Source: JAWBOW01 sp038825775 (GTDB lineage Archaea > Nanobdellota > Nanobdellia > Woesearchaeales > WAPY01). Taken from it: DNA of 40,994 nucleotides. Below the pieces are notes generated by a model. That model was not told the origin of the DNA. It saw only the letters and a list, made by a program, of their open reading frames with translations, and searched no databases. Position 1 is the first letter of the stretch, and each line of letters opens with the position of its first letter. The DNA lies in contig JAWBOW010000004.1 in the NCBI GenBank assembly GCA_038825775.1, positions 1-40,994 on the forward strand, written 5' to 3'. A program made the position numbers and the translations under genes. Of the stretch, positions 8,093 to 16,076 are shown in pieces.

Positions 8093-9160
8093 TTATTTTT
8101 GAAAATCACTTAGGTCTTTGTAAGCATAATTAACGATTGTTGTTGTTCCCTCTGCTCCTCCAACTATCTTTTTTAATTTTACAAACCCTGCTTTTTCAAG
8201 CTTTAATATCTTTCTTTGAAATGTCTTATAAACAGAATCTCCTTTTTGTTCTTGGTATATTTTGAATAATTCTCCAATCTTTTTGCCTGAGTTGTTTTTA
8301 ACAATTTGTAGTATCTTGTTAGAGTCCTCGTCAAGATCCTTTTTATCCTTTATAGAAAAATCTGCAAACTTTTTAATTGCAATCTCAACGTCTTCTTTGG
8401 TTATTTTTTTAGAAGACCTTGCTTCTGCATTATTCCCTGCTTCTCTCATTAAGTAAAGCCCTACTCTTATATCTCCTTTTTCAAATGTCTTTTCAACAAC
8501 AAGCTTAAAAGCGTCCTCTTGAAAAACCCCTTCATAAAAAGCGTATTTTAACCTATGCCTAAGAATTCCTTCTATCTCTTCTTTATTATAATTCCTAAAT
8601 TCTAGAAGTTCTGGGGTTAATCTTGATCTTATTCTAGAATCAAGGTTTATAAGCCATTCTTTATTATTCGTTATTAATATTATGCTTTTCCTATAAATTT
8701 CTTCTAACAAAAAATATAAGAAAGATAACTCTTCTAGTTTGTCAATCTCGTCAAGAACAAAAACTGCTGCCTTCTTGTTTATCTCTTTTTTTATAACATC
8801 AAACAATTCATCTGTCTTTTTGTTTTGGATGAATGGGTAATCTAATTCTTCGCAAAGTTGGAGTGCTATTTTATAAGAAGTGTTTCTCTTCCAGCAATTT
8901 ATGTAAAAACAGTAAATGTCATATTTTTCTTCAACTTCCTTTATAACATGCTTACAAGCAAGTGTTTTTCCAATTCCAGGATTACCATAAACAAAAACAT
9001 TCTTTCCATTCCTCATACTAAGCAAGGGTTTTATTGCAAGAGCAATCTCTCTCTGCTCGTTCTCTCTATAGGGAACGAGTTTTGGCATGTAGTCGTAATC
9101 AAGAACGATTGGTTCTTTAAAAAGAGTTTCGTTTCCTGATAAAAAGTCCTTAAGGTCCAT
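8093..9160 (-). CDS. cdc6: Orc1/Cdc6 replication initiator
   Basis: 355 residues, AAA+ ATPase followed by a winged helix. Walker A GNPGIGKT at 59-66; Walker B VFVLDEID at 133-140; sensor 1 around ITNNKEWL; arginine-rich box RIRSRLTPE, the initiator signature; sensor 2 region GDIRVGLYLMREAG. The C-terminal 80 residues fit a winged helix that would bind origin DNA. It is a little shorter than the usual 390-410 residues. Archaeal origins often lie beside such genes, but I could not see convincing origin-recognition inverted repeats in 9161-9427. Neighbours are SerRS upstream and the methyltransferase downstream, all minus strand. Confidence 0.92.
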   Translation of the reverse strand: MDLKDFLSGNETLFKEPIVLDYDYMPKLVPYRENEQREIALAIKPLLSMRNGKNVFVYGNPGIGKTLACKHVIKEVEEKYDIYCFYINCWKRNTSYKIALQLCEELDYPFIQNKKTDELFDVIKKEINKKAAVFVLDEIDKLEELSFLYFLLEEIYRKSIILITNNKEWLINLDSRIRSRLTPELLEFRNYNKEEIEGILRHRLKYAFYEGVFQEDAFKLVVEKTFEKGDIRVGLYLMREAGNNAEARSSKKITKEDVEIAIKKFADFSIKDKKDLDEDSNKILQIVKNNSGKKIGELFKIYQEQKGDSVYKTFQRKILKLEKAGFVKLKKIVGGAEGTTTIVNYAYKDLSDFQK

Positions 9161-9213
9161 AGGCCAAATAAATCCTTTTGAAGATTAAATATTTTTTGTT
9201 TGTTTTAATTAGA

Positions 9214-9351
9214 TTAAGAAGCAGGATACAAAAAACTTATTCTTTTTGTCTTCAGAGTTAGTTCTTTATCAAGATTCAATAATTCCTCACTCATGCTAAA
9301 ATCCTCATCAAATTCAAGTTCAAAAATCTTCATAAAATCATCATAGTTCAT
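9214..9351 (-). CDS. Small acidic ORF, 45 residues, between serS and cdc6
   Basis: A complete ORF from ATG (9349-9351) to TAA (9214-9216). The protein begins MNYDDFMKIFELEFDEDF and ends KRISFLYPAS. The first half is strongly acidic and amphipathic, the second half basic. Not recognised. Support: it fills most of a 267-bp gap otherwise empty of genes, runs in the same direction as both neighbours, and has a TATA-like TTTATAAAT centred 27 bases before the ATG, fitting a leaderless transcript. Against it: short length and no known homologue. It could be a real microprotein or chance. Confidence 0.45.
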   Translation of the reverse strand: MNYDDFMKIFELEFDEDFSMSEELLNLDKELTLKTKRISFLYPAS

Positions 9352-9373
9352 AAGTTTAAGGATTTTTGTATGG

Positions 9374-9382
9374 TTTATAAAT
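9374..9382 (-). promoter_or_regulatory. TATA box for the 45-residue ORF and probably cdc6
   Basis: On the minus strand ATTTATAAA is centred 27 bases before the ATG at 9351, the distance for a leaderless start. No better TATA element is obvious closer to the cdc6 ATG, so cdc6 may be expressed from here too. Confidence 0.4.
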
Positions 9383-9427
9383 ATTTCTGAATGAAAATTA
9401 AAAGAATTAAAAATAATTAAAAAAGAA

Positions 9428-10705
9428 TTATTTTTCTATTTTTTTTATTCCATTCATGTAAGGCTGAAGAACTTTTGGTATTTCTATTTCACTATTTTTA
9501 GTTTGGTAATTTTCAAGAATGGCTCTCATTATTCTTGAAGTTGCTAGCCCTGTATTGTTTAGTGTGTGTAAATATTCTTTTTGGCCATTCTTTCTCTTAA
9601 CTTTTATGTTTAACCTTACTGCCTGGTATGCTGTGCAGTTTGAACAAGAAGCAACTTCTCTGTAAGCATTTTCTCTTGGGAACCAAGCTTCAATATCATA
9701 TTTTTTTGCAGCAACTATACCTATGTCTCCTGTGCATATACTAACAACCCTGTAGGGTATTTCAAGTTTTTGAAGCATCTCTTCTGTATTTTTTAGTATT
9801 TCATCAAACAATTTCCAAGATTCCTCTGGTTTTGAAAAAACTACTTGCTCTACTTTGTTGAATTGGTGCATCCTAAAGAAACCCCTAGTATCAACTCCAT
9901 GACTTCCTATTTCCTTTCTAAAACAAGGACTAAACCCAACTAATTTTATTGGAAGTTCTTCTTCATCAATAACCTCATCCATATACATTGAAACTAGGGG
10001 ATGCTCTGCTGTTGCAATCAAGTAAGAATTTTCATTTTCTATTTTATACATCACATTTTCAAAATCATCTAAACTCGTAACTCCCTCATAAGCTTTTCTT
10101 CCTAGAATAAATGGCGGTTCTACTAAAGTAAAACCCTTTTTTATTAAAAAATCTATTGCAAACCTTTGAATTGCAAGATCCAACAAAGCTAATTCTTTTT
10201 TGATATAAACAAATCCTGTTCCAACAACCTTTGCAGCTCTTTTAAAATCAGCAATTCCAAGTTCTTCTGCAATTTGACCGTGTGGTTTTAATTCAAAATC
10301 AAACTTTTTAGGATTTCCAACCCTATAAAGTTCTACATTTTCTGTTTCGTCTTTTCCTATTGGAACGCTTTCATCTAAAATATTTGGTATTCTCATTAAA
10401 TAATAATTTATTTTTTCTGCTTTTTCATTATACTCTTGTTCTAATTTTTTAATCTCTTCTGGAATTGTTGAAGCTCTTTTTAATAATTCTGAGGCGTCCT
10501 TACCCTGCTTTTTTAGCTTGTTTATTTCTTCTGAAATTTTATTCCTCTCGTGCCTTAATTCGTCAATCCTTTTTTTAAGCAGATTTTGTTTTTCAGTAAT
10601 GCTTACAATATCATCTACCCAAGAAATCTTTTCGTTCATTCCCCTCTTTTTTAAGTCCCTTTTAACTATGTCTGGGTTTTTTAATATAAATTTTAAATCA
10701 AGCAT
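9428..10705 (-). CDS. serS: Seryl-tRNA synthetase (class II, common type)
   Basis: 425 residues, the usual length. The N-terminal 110 residues form the long antiparallel coiled-coil arm (Lys/Glu-rich, after MLDLKFILKNPDIVKRDLKKR) that reads the long variable arm of tRNA-Ser. The catalytic domain has motif 2 FRKEIGSHGVDTRGFFRMHQF and motif 3 GLATSRIMRAILENYQ. It charges tRNA-Ser and, in species with selenocysteine, tRNA-Sec. It is the common SerRS, not the rare methanogen type. The ATG is preceded by AAAGGGGTTGG and four T, so the leader probably carries a Shine-Dalgarno sequence. Confidence 0.95.
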   Translation of the reverse strand: MLDLKFILKNPDIVKRDLKKRGMNEKISWVDDIVSITEKQNLLKKRIDELRHERNKISEEINKLKKQGKDASELLKRASTIPEEIKKLEQEYNEKAEKINYYLMRIPNILDESVPIGKDETENVELYRVGNPKKFDFELKPHGQIAEELGIADFKRAAKVVGTGFVYIKKELALLDLAIQRFAIDFLIKKGFTLVEPPFILGRKAYEGVTSLDDFENVMYKIENENSYLIATAEHPLVSMYMDEVIDEEELPIKLVGFSPCFRKEIGSHGVDTRGFFRMHQFNKVEQVVFSKPEESWKLFDEILKNTEEMLQKLEIPYRVVSICTGDIGIVAAKKYDIEAWFPRENAYREVASCSNCTAYQAVRLNIKVKRKNGQKEYLHTLNNTGLATSRIMRAILENYQTKNSEIEIPKVLQPYMNGIKKIEK

Positions 10706-10847
10706 AAAACCAACCCCTTTAGCTTTCTTAGGATTAGGTGTGTAATACTTTTGTTATTAAAATTTTATTGTTTTTCATATAAATTTTTTTGGGTTTTGAA
10801 TAAAAAATTAGAAAATATTTTAAATAATAAATAAACAACCAATCTTT

Positions 10848-11069
10848 ATGATAAGAATTAAGTTGGGGAGGATGCCATTTATAGTTTTGTTTGGCATTTC
10901 AATAATTTTTACAATACTATTACTTTTGTTTTTCCTAGTTCTGATTCCAATAATAATAGTCTTTTTAGTAGTTGTGTTTATCGTTGTTGCTCTATTTTCC
11001 ATACTCAAAAGCTTAGGTTCTATTTTCAAGAAGAAGAAAAAGATAAAAATTAAAGTTAGGAGCAAGTAA
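10848..11069 (+). CDS. Small two-helix membrane protein
   Basis: 73 residues. Nearly all of residues 9-55 are Ile, Leu, Val and Phe, enough for two transmembrane helices, with a very basic C-terminal tail (KKKKKIKIKVRSK). No family recognised. A TATA-like stretch at about 10818-10832 lies 20-30 bases before the ATG. The stop is one base before the next ATG at 11071, so the two genes are surely co-transcribed and probably translationally coupled. An internal Met at residue 9 could be an alternative start. An 89-residue ORF on the opposite strand is its shadow. Confidence 0.6.
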   Translation: MIRIKLGRMPFIVLFGISIIFTILLLLFFLVLIPIIIVFLVVVFIVVALFSILKSLGSIFKKKKKIKIKVRSK

Positions 11070-11070
11070 A

Positions 11071-11688
11071 ATGAAAAAGCACTTAACAAGGAGTGAAATT
11101 GCTAAGAGAAGAAAAACAAATCTTGTTACAGCACTTTTGCTTGCATTTCTAATGATAACAAGCATTGCTGGTTATATGAGTAATAGAAACCCTTTGAATG
11201 TTGTGAGGTATAACAAATTCGTTTTTAGGCAAGAACAGGACATGTATGGAAATTTTAAGTGGTATTCAAAGATAAACGGAAAAACTCTTATTTTTGATTA
11301 TAATCCAAAACAAGTGGAAAGCATAAATGTTTCTCCTGTTATTAGGGATAGGATTTTAAGCTCGAATTATGTAATATTGACTTTTGAGCCCTCAGATAGG
11401 TTTACGATGAATTATTTTGACCGTGCAAGGTATGATTTTGGTAGTGTGCTTTATGAAAGGGGAATAAATGTTGCGTCTGCAATTGCAAATACTTCTGATG
11501 ATTATGATCTTCCAATAATAACTTGTACAAATTCAACCCAACAAATTCCTGTTATTTACATGTTTAAAGGCAACAAAACAGAGATAAGAATGGAAAATGA
11601 TTGTATTGTTTTAGAATGCTTTGAGAATTATGAGATTTTGGCTTTAAAAGACAGGTTACTTTACAGTGTTCTTGGAGTTATTAATTAA
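11071..11688 (+). CDS. Membrane-anchored protein, first of a paralogous pair
   Basis: 205 residues: basic cytoplasmic N-terminus, one transmembrane helix (about 17-37), then a soluble domain. Not recognised. The soluble domain shares with the next gene the order YNKFVF, FKWYSK, a basic stretch, SSNYVILTFEPSD, an Ile/Thr-Cys-rich middle, an IYM(F)-type strand, then MENDCIVLEC and a C-terminal RLLYSVLGVIN. Three Cys after the anchor (in ITCTN and NDCIVLEC) fit a secreted fold with a disulfide. It starts one base after the small membrane gene. Type II membrane topology with the domain outside is likely. Confidence 0.65.
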   Translation: MKKHLTRSEIAKRRKTNLVTALLLAFLMITSIAGYMSNRNPLNVVRYNKFVFRQEQDMYGNFKWYSKINGKTLIFDYNPKQVESINVSPVIRDRILSSNYVILTFEPSDRFTMNYFDRARYDFGSVLYERGINVASAIANTSDDYDLPIITCTNSTQQIPVIYMFKGNKTEIRMENDCIVLECFENYEILALKDRLLYSVLGVIN

Positions 11689-11752
11689 GAGTTATTAATT
11701 AAAATAAAAATAATAAAAATTTATTAAAATCATAAAAAATAAAATATTTAAA

Positions 11753-12451
11753 ATGAGAGGGAAAAAACAAAAAGAAAAAAAGTTGGTTAATAAGAAGAGT
11801 GAACAAAAAGAAGAGGTTAAAGAAAAAGTTGAGGTAAAAAAGAAAGAGTTTGAAAAGAAAAAGAATGAGGGTTATATTATATTAGTTGTTCTTTTCATGA
11901 TTGTAATTGCATTTCTTATTGGTTTTTTTTACACTAGACAAAAAATTTTATCATCACAACAATACTATTATAACAATTATAAATTCGTAAGAAATGGAAT
12001 GTTTTGGAATTTAACTATAAAAAAAGGTTATATTGAAGACCAATGGGTCTTAAGATACTCTCCAAGAGAATTATTAGACATTCCTGTTGTTGGGAACATG
12101 AGTCCTTTATTTAAATCAAAGAATTATGTTTATATAACTTTTGATCCTTTTGATGACGAGTTGAGTTATGTTGCGTTAGCAGCAGGTGAGTTGTCAATAG
12201 GACTTTCAAGATTTCTCAACAAAAGACCTATTCCTGCATGCACTCAACAAGACAATCAAGGTTGTTTGAGGGTTCAAATTGTTAATTGCACTTCAGAACT
12301 TTATAAGGACGAACCAATAATATATTTAAATCATGAAGCTCCAACAATGCTTATTTTTGATAAAAACTGCGTAATCATTCAAGGCAGAGAGTTTGAACTT
12401 GTGAGGAGTGCTGATCTTTTAATGCTAAAATTGTATGGTGTAATGAAATAA
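11753..12451 (+). CDS. Membrane-anchored protein, second of a paralogous pair
   Basis: 232 residues. A long Lys/Glu-rich cytoplasmic tail (1-40), one transmembrane helix (about 43-61), then a domain homologous to the preceding gene: YNNYKFVRNG, FWNLTIKKG, SKNYVYITFDPFD, CTQQDNQGC, YKDEPIIYLN, FDKNCVIIQG, and an end ADLLMLKLYGVMK. Cys appear at equivalent places plus an extra pair. No family recognised. Gap to the upstream gene is 64 bp of A/T, so the unit of three (10848-12451) may be one operon. The cytoplasmic tail is the main difference between the paralogs. Confidence 0.65.
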   Translation: MRGKKQKEKKLVNKKSEQKEEVKEKVEVKKKEFEKKKNEGYIILVVLFMIVIAFLIGFFYTRQKILSSQQYYYNNYKFVRNGMFWNLTIKKGYIEDQWVLRYSPRELLDIPVVGNMSPLFKSKNYVYITFDPFDDELSYVALAAGELSIGLSRFLNKRPIPACTQQDNQGCLRVQIVNCTSELYKDEPIIYLNHEAPTMLIFDKNCVIIQGREFELVRSADLLMLKLYGVMK

Positions 12452-12490
12452 TTTTAATAGTTTTGAATTTACAAATCTTATTTTCTTTTT

Positions 12491-14305
12491 TTATTTTCTC
12501 AAAACAACATCTAATTTTCCAGAATTCAAGGCATCTTCAATTATTTTTCCAATTTTATTATTCTTTGTTATCTTAACTATTCCGTTTGCTCCTATGTTTA
12601 CATTCATTAAGAATTCGTCATCAACAAAAAGATCAATATTCCTACCAGCATATTTTTGCTTGAACTTTAAGATTATTGCTTTCTTCGTTATCTCAAAATC
12701 AAATCTTAAACTCTCCTTTTCCTCTTGTTTTTTCTCTAACTCTTGAACATCAATGCTTATTCCAAGTTTTTTCTCTATATAATCAATATTCTTTCCTTGC
12801 TTTCCTATTATTGCTGCAATCTTGTTGGCTGGAACTCTTACTATGCATTTACTGTCACTTACAAAATCAATTTCAACTTCGTCAGAATAAGCTCTAAAAT
12901 AATCTTCAACACTCTTTGAAGCTAATTCTCTTAAAGGAGACCGCTCTGTTTTAACTGGAACAACAACTGTTTCCTCTCCATAAGAATAAAGTTCGTATTC
13001 TAATTTAGATGTTTCAAAATCAGTTACAACAACAACAGGCCTTGCCAAATCTGCTTCTGTCATTCCTGAAGGAACTTTTACAACCATTTGCAAACTTAAA
13101 ACCTTATAAACAACTCCGTTTTTAATAAAAATAACAGTGTCAATAACTTGGGGTATAACACCTAATTCTATTCTGCCAACAAACCTTTGTATTGCGTCTA
13201 TTGGATTTGTTGCATGAACAACTCCTGCCAATCCAATTCCTGCTAATCTTAAATCTGCAAATAATTGAAAATCTTCAGTATTTCTCATCTCGTCAAAGAT
13301 TGTGTAATCTGGTCTTGAGAGCAATAAGATATCATGAATTTCTTGAGGGCTTCCATAGGATATTGCATACTGGGTTATGCTATCAGGCAAAACTAAATCT
13401 CTTGGTGCTTCTATTGTTTTTACAATCTTTTGTTTTGAAGCATAAAATTCTGCAAGTGCTTGTGCAAACGTGCTCTTTCCATGTCCTGGAGCTCCTGCTA
13501 TTAAAATACCCTCTGCTTGTTCTGAAATTCTCTTTATTAGTTTTTCAGATAAATTATAATCTTGGAGGGACATCTTTTTTACAGGCCTTACTGCCGTTAT
13601 TTCCCAACCATCAGATAATGGCGGTTTTGTTATTACTATGCGAAAATTTCCTATTTGAACTATTGTGCTTCCTTTCCTTTCAATCTCTATGAAAGCGTTC
13701 TTTTCAGAGCTTGCAACTTCTATTATGTTTCTTGAAAACCTTGAAATATCCTCTCTTGTTAGTTTATTCTCCCCTAATTTTACAAAATTCCAATTTCCAG
13801 GAAATCCTTTTTTTGCAAATGCGGGGTTGTTTTCCCTTAAATGAACACTCATTGTTTGTTCATCAAAGAATTTACTTATTTCTAGTTCTTGTGTTTTTTC
13901 TTCTGGTTCTATAAATAAAACATCAATTCCTTTTGCGGTTGAAATTTTTTCTTGAAACTTATTTGTTGTTATTAAACAAGCGCCTTCCTCATATGCTAAA
14001 TCTCTTATCATAGAATCTAATTCTAATAAGTTCATTCTCTCTAATTCAAAGTGAGAGAGTTTTTTTCCAGAGAATTTTATCCTAAATTTGTTAGAACTTA
14101 ATTCTTTAAGTTTTTGAATTTCTTCTATTCCTAAAAAACCAAATGCTCTGTTCTGCTGAATTTGATACTCAACTTCAGAAACAAGAGCTTCTGGTATTAT
14201 AAGCTCTTCGAAACATATTTTATTTTCCATTAACAATTTTGAGACAATTCCTTCTGAAAGTGCAGAACTGTCCAATATTACTTTTTCAAAATATTTTTGT
14301 TCCAT
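12491..14305 (-). CDS. pina: PIN domain, RecA-like ATPase, KH domain protein (PINA type)
   Basis: 604 residues in the order PIN, secretion-type ATPase, KH. The PIN domain (about 1-135) begins with VILDSSAL, Asp12 being the first metal ligand, and has acidic residues around ELDSMIRD. The ATPase has Walker A GAPGHGKS at 271-278 and Walker B YTIFDE at 334-339, with the HAT motif typical of PilT-like enzymes near 364. KH loop IIGKQGKN is at 499-506. Sulfolobus PINA forms a hexamer that migrates Holliday junctions; the same role here is inference from architecture. It follows tRNA-Leu on the same strand, with TTTGGTTTT just before its ATG. Confidence 0.9.
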   Translation of the reverse strand: MEQKYFEKVILDSSALSEGIVSKLLMENKICFEELIIPEALVSEVEYQIQQNRAFGFLGIEEIQKLKELSSNKFRIKFSGKKLSHFELERMNLLELDSMIRDLAYEEGACLITTNKFQEKISTAKGIDVLFIEPEEKTQELEISKFFDEQTMSVHLRENNPAFAKKGFPGNWNFVKLGENKLTREDISRFSRNIIEVASSEKNAFIEIERKGSTIVQIGNFRIVITKPPLSDGWEITAVRPVKKMSLQDYNLSEKLIKRISEQAEGILIAGAPGHGKSTFAQALAEFYASKQKIVKTIEAPRDLVLPDSITQYAISYGSPQEIHDILLLSRPDYTIFDEMRNTEDFQLFADLRLAGIGLAGVVHATNPIDAIQRFVGRIELGVIPQVIDTVIFIKNGVVYKVLSLQMVVKVPSGMTEADLARPVVVVTDFETSKLEYELYSYGEETVVVPVKTERSPLRELASKSVEDYFRAYSDEVEIDFVSDSKCIVRVPANKIAAIIGKQGKNIDYIEKKLGISIDVQELEKKQEEKESLRFDFEITKKAIILKFKQKYAGRNIDLFVDDEFLMNVNIGANGIVKITKNNKIGKIIEDALNSGKLDVVLRK

Positions 14306-14359
14306 AAAACCAAAGAATTTTGTTCTGTTTAAAAACCTTGTTGTTTTTATTTATTTTTA

Positions 14360-14443
14360 TGCGGGGGGAGGGATTCGAACCCACGAACCCACTAAGGGAG
14401 CAGGTCTTGAGCCTGCCGCATTTGACCACTTTGCTACCCCCGC
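14360..14443 (-). tRNA. tRNA-Leu (anticodon CAA)
   Basis: 84 bases, a class II tRNA read on the minus strand. Acceptor stem GCGGGGG pairs with CCCCCGC, discriminator A at 14360, as required for leucine. Anticodon stem GCAGG/CCTGC closes the loop CTCAAGA, giving CAA for UUG codons. A long variable arm (CCC-TTAGT-GGG) is present. The T stem has one T-T mismatch (second pair); T loop TTCGAAT is standard. No intron and no encoded CCA. Confidence 0.95.
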
Positions 14444-14548
14444 TCTAAAATACCCTTAAAATACCTACTTTAATTAAAGATTCATGTTTTATTTAAAAAT
14501 CTTTTTGATTTAAGTTTGTTATAGAACTACTTAATTTTTTGTAAATTG

Positions 14549-14953
14549 TTAAATATTTTTTATCTTTTCCTCAAGCTCTTTTAATTCTCTTTCCAAAATC
14601 TGGAGTTTATCAAGAGATTCTGTTTCCTTTTTAATGCTTAACTCCTTTAATGCCTTTACCTTCTTTTTTGTTTCAAATCCTTTTTCTAATTTTCTTTCTT
14701 CTGGAGTTTTTATTACTGGTTCAATCTTTCTTTCTACAGAAATATCAGGCATTAATTTTTCTAATCTTTCAAGAAGTAATTTTATTTCAGCATTTATTCT
14801 TTTTATGTTAGCAATTACCTGTCTCTTTTCAATCTTTATCCTCTTTATTGTTTCATATTTTTGCAAAAGTGTTAATGTTACTTTTGAAGTTTCTAAAATT
14901 TCCTTTCTTAGTGTTTTTGGCTCCTCTATCCTGACGAAGAATTCATTACTCAT
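14549..14953 (-). CDS. Coiled-coil protein, third gene of a coiled-coil operon
   Basis: 134 residues. A short non-helical start (FFVRIEEPKTLRKEI) leads into two long helical, Lys/Glu/Leu-rich segments (about 15-70 and 95-134) joined by a proline-containing linker. It looks like an antiparallel coiled coil. Not recognised. Its ATG overlaps the end of the preceding gene (14950-15171) by 4 bp, so the two are translationally coupled. No catalytic residues. A role in a cytoplasmic scaffold or with the two upstream coiled-coil proteins is likely but not shown. Confidence 0.65.
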   Translation of the reverse strand: MSNEFFVRIEEPKTLRKEILETSKVTLTLLQKYETIKRIKIEKRQVIANIKRINAEIKLLLERLEKLMPDISVERKIEPVIKTPEERKLEKGFETKKKVKALKELSIKKETESLDKLQILERELKELEEKIKNI

Positions 14954-15171
14954 TTTGGCTTTAGAAGTTCAGAATCTATTTTTTCTATTCTTTGGTTTAT
15001 CTCGCTCACTCCATTTTTTAAATCTTCTAAAATTTCTCTTTCTCTTTCCTTCAATTCTTCAAAGGTTAAGTTTAATTCTTTTAGTTCTTCTACTTTGTGT
15101 TTTAGCAACTCAATTATGTCGAGCACTTCTTTATAGTTTTCAATTTTTTTATAAACAGGAAAATCTTCCAT
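14950..15171 (-). CDS. Short coiled-coil protein homologous to the end of its neighbour
   Basis: 73 residues. The segment from Pro5 to about residue 70 aligns without gaps over 66 positions with the C-terminal part of the 246-residue protein just upstream. Shared are the I-x2-YKE-x-L start, an LK pair near position 20, a second LK near 48 and the ending I-x2-ID-x2-L, about 18 identities by eye. The heptad pattern predicts one or two helices. It overlaps the next gene by 4 bp and lies 16 bp after the larger paralog. A homo- or hetero-oligomerising partner of that protein is a reasonable inference. Confidence 0.65.
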   Translation of the reverse strand: MEDFPVYKKIENYKEVLDIIELLKHKVEELKELNLTFEELKEREREILEDLKNGVSEINQRIEKIDSELLKPK

Positions 15172-15187
15172 TTTTCACCACTTCTTA

Positions 15188-15928
15188 TTACTTCTCAAAA
15201 AGAATTTTATCAATTAAAAGGATTTTTCTTTCAACATCCTCTAATCTTGATTTTAATTCATTTATTACTTTTTCCTCCTTTTTATCCTGTTCTTCTGCGT
15301 CATCTAAATAATAATTTGTGCTCTCTAAAATTATTTTCAAGTTTTTTATTTCTTGCAAGATTTCTTTATAACTATTTATGTTTATAAATAGCTCTCTTTG
15401 TTTTGGTTTTTCTTGTGTTTTATTTATACGAGTTTCAAATGATTCTTCTTCTGGTTTTAGTATTAATGGTTCTATTCTTTTAAGATTTGAATAATCATAA
15501 AAATTTATGTCCTGCTCTTTTAGATAATCTTCTTGTTGAGTTGGTTTTTGAAATTCTGGACTTTTTGGGGGTTCTATTATTGTTCCAGAAAATAATGTTG
15601 TTTCTTTAGAATCTATGTTAGAATTTTTTTGTTCTTTATTCTCAACTTCTCTTTGAACATCAGGATTAAGCGAAGGGTTTATTATTATTGGTTGTGGTTT
15701 TTCTTGAATTTCATTTAAGTTTTGTTCTTCTATTTTAGTGTCTTTTTGCTCTATTGTTGGAAAATTTTGAACTTCAAAGGGACTTTTTAATTCAAAATTT
15801 GTTTGTTCTTGTTTTGGAAATGCTGGAAATTGTTCTTTTACTTCAACTTCATTCTTTGTCTTTTGTTGAATTGCTTCTGTTTTTTGTTCTTGTTTTTTTG
15901 CTTCCTTCTTAAAAAGCCCAAACTTCAT
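15188..15928 (-). CDS. Disordered protein with C-terminal coiled coil, head of a three-gene operon
   Basis: 246 residues. Begins MKFGLFKKE, then about 160 residues rich in Gln, Glu, Pro, Lys and Asn with no fold signal. The last 70 residues form a coiled coil matching the 73-residue protein encoded next. The start of the large DUF5752 protein (FSLFKRNKNK) has the same flavour of a short hydrophobic/basic patch, possibly a membrane- or partner-docking peptide. The ATG has AAAGGGGGT six bases or so upstream, a good ribosome site. No family recognised; it may be a tether that brings a coiled-coil module to a partner. Confidence 0.65.
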   Translation of the reverse strand: MKFGLFKKEAKKQEQKTEAIQQKTKNEVEVKEQFPAFPKQEQTNFELKSPFEVQNFPTIEQKDTKIEEQNLNEIQEKPQPIIINPSLNPDVQREVENKEQKNSNIDSKETTLFSGTIIEPPKSPEFQKPTQQEDYLKEQDINFYDYSNLKRIEPLILKPEEESFETRINKTQEKPKQRELFININSYKEILQEIKNLKIILESTNYYLDDAEEQDKKEEKVINELKSRLEDVERKILLIDKILFEK

Positions 15929-16045
15929 TTATACCCCCTTTATGCTTAAAAAACTCTATTTTTTATTAAAACTTTTGCTGTTACACAAAAATAATAACAA
16001 AAAATTATGATATAGAAAGCTTTTGGCGTGCTAATTTAGAAAAGT

Positions 16046-16056
16046 TTTTTATATAA
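16046..16056 (+). promoter_or_regulatory. TATA box for the MEMO1-like gene
   Basis: TTTTTATATAA is centred about 26 bases before the ATG at 16077 and no Shine-Dalgarno follows, so a leaderless transcript is likely. Confidence 0.55.
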
Positions 16057-16076
16057 GAAAAAAAACCTGTTTTTTT

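Noticed and set aside
9161..9427. A replication origin next to cdc6.
   Set aside because: No origin-recognition-box-like inverted repeats or G-rich elements were seen, and much of the spacer is taken by a small ORF. GC-skew analysis and a motif scan over the whole genome would be needed.
10820..11089. An 89-residue minus-strand ORF over the small membrane gene.
   Set aside because: The plus-strand gene has a TATA-like box, is coupled to the next gene by one base, and has a normal membrane-protein profile.
13192..13914. Two Leu-rich plus-strand ORFs opposite the PINA gene.
   Set aside because: They are reverse-complement shadows of a strongly conserved ATPase.
14634..15311. A 225-residue plus-strand ORF across the coiled-coil genes.
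   Set aside because: It is antisense to Lys/Glu-rich coding regions, is full of Phe, Ser and Leu as expected for such a shadow, and has no promoter or ribosome site. The minus-strand genes overlap by 4 bp and share homology.
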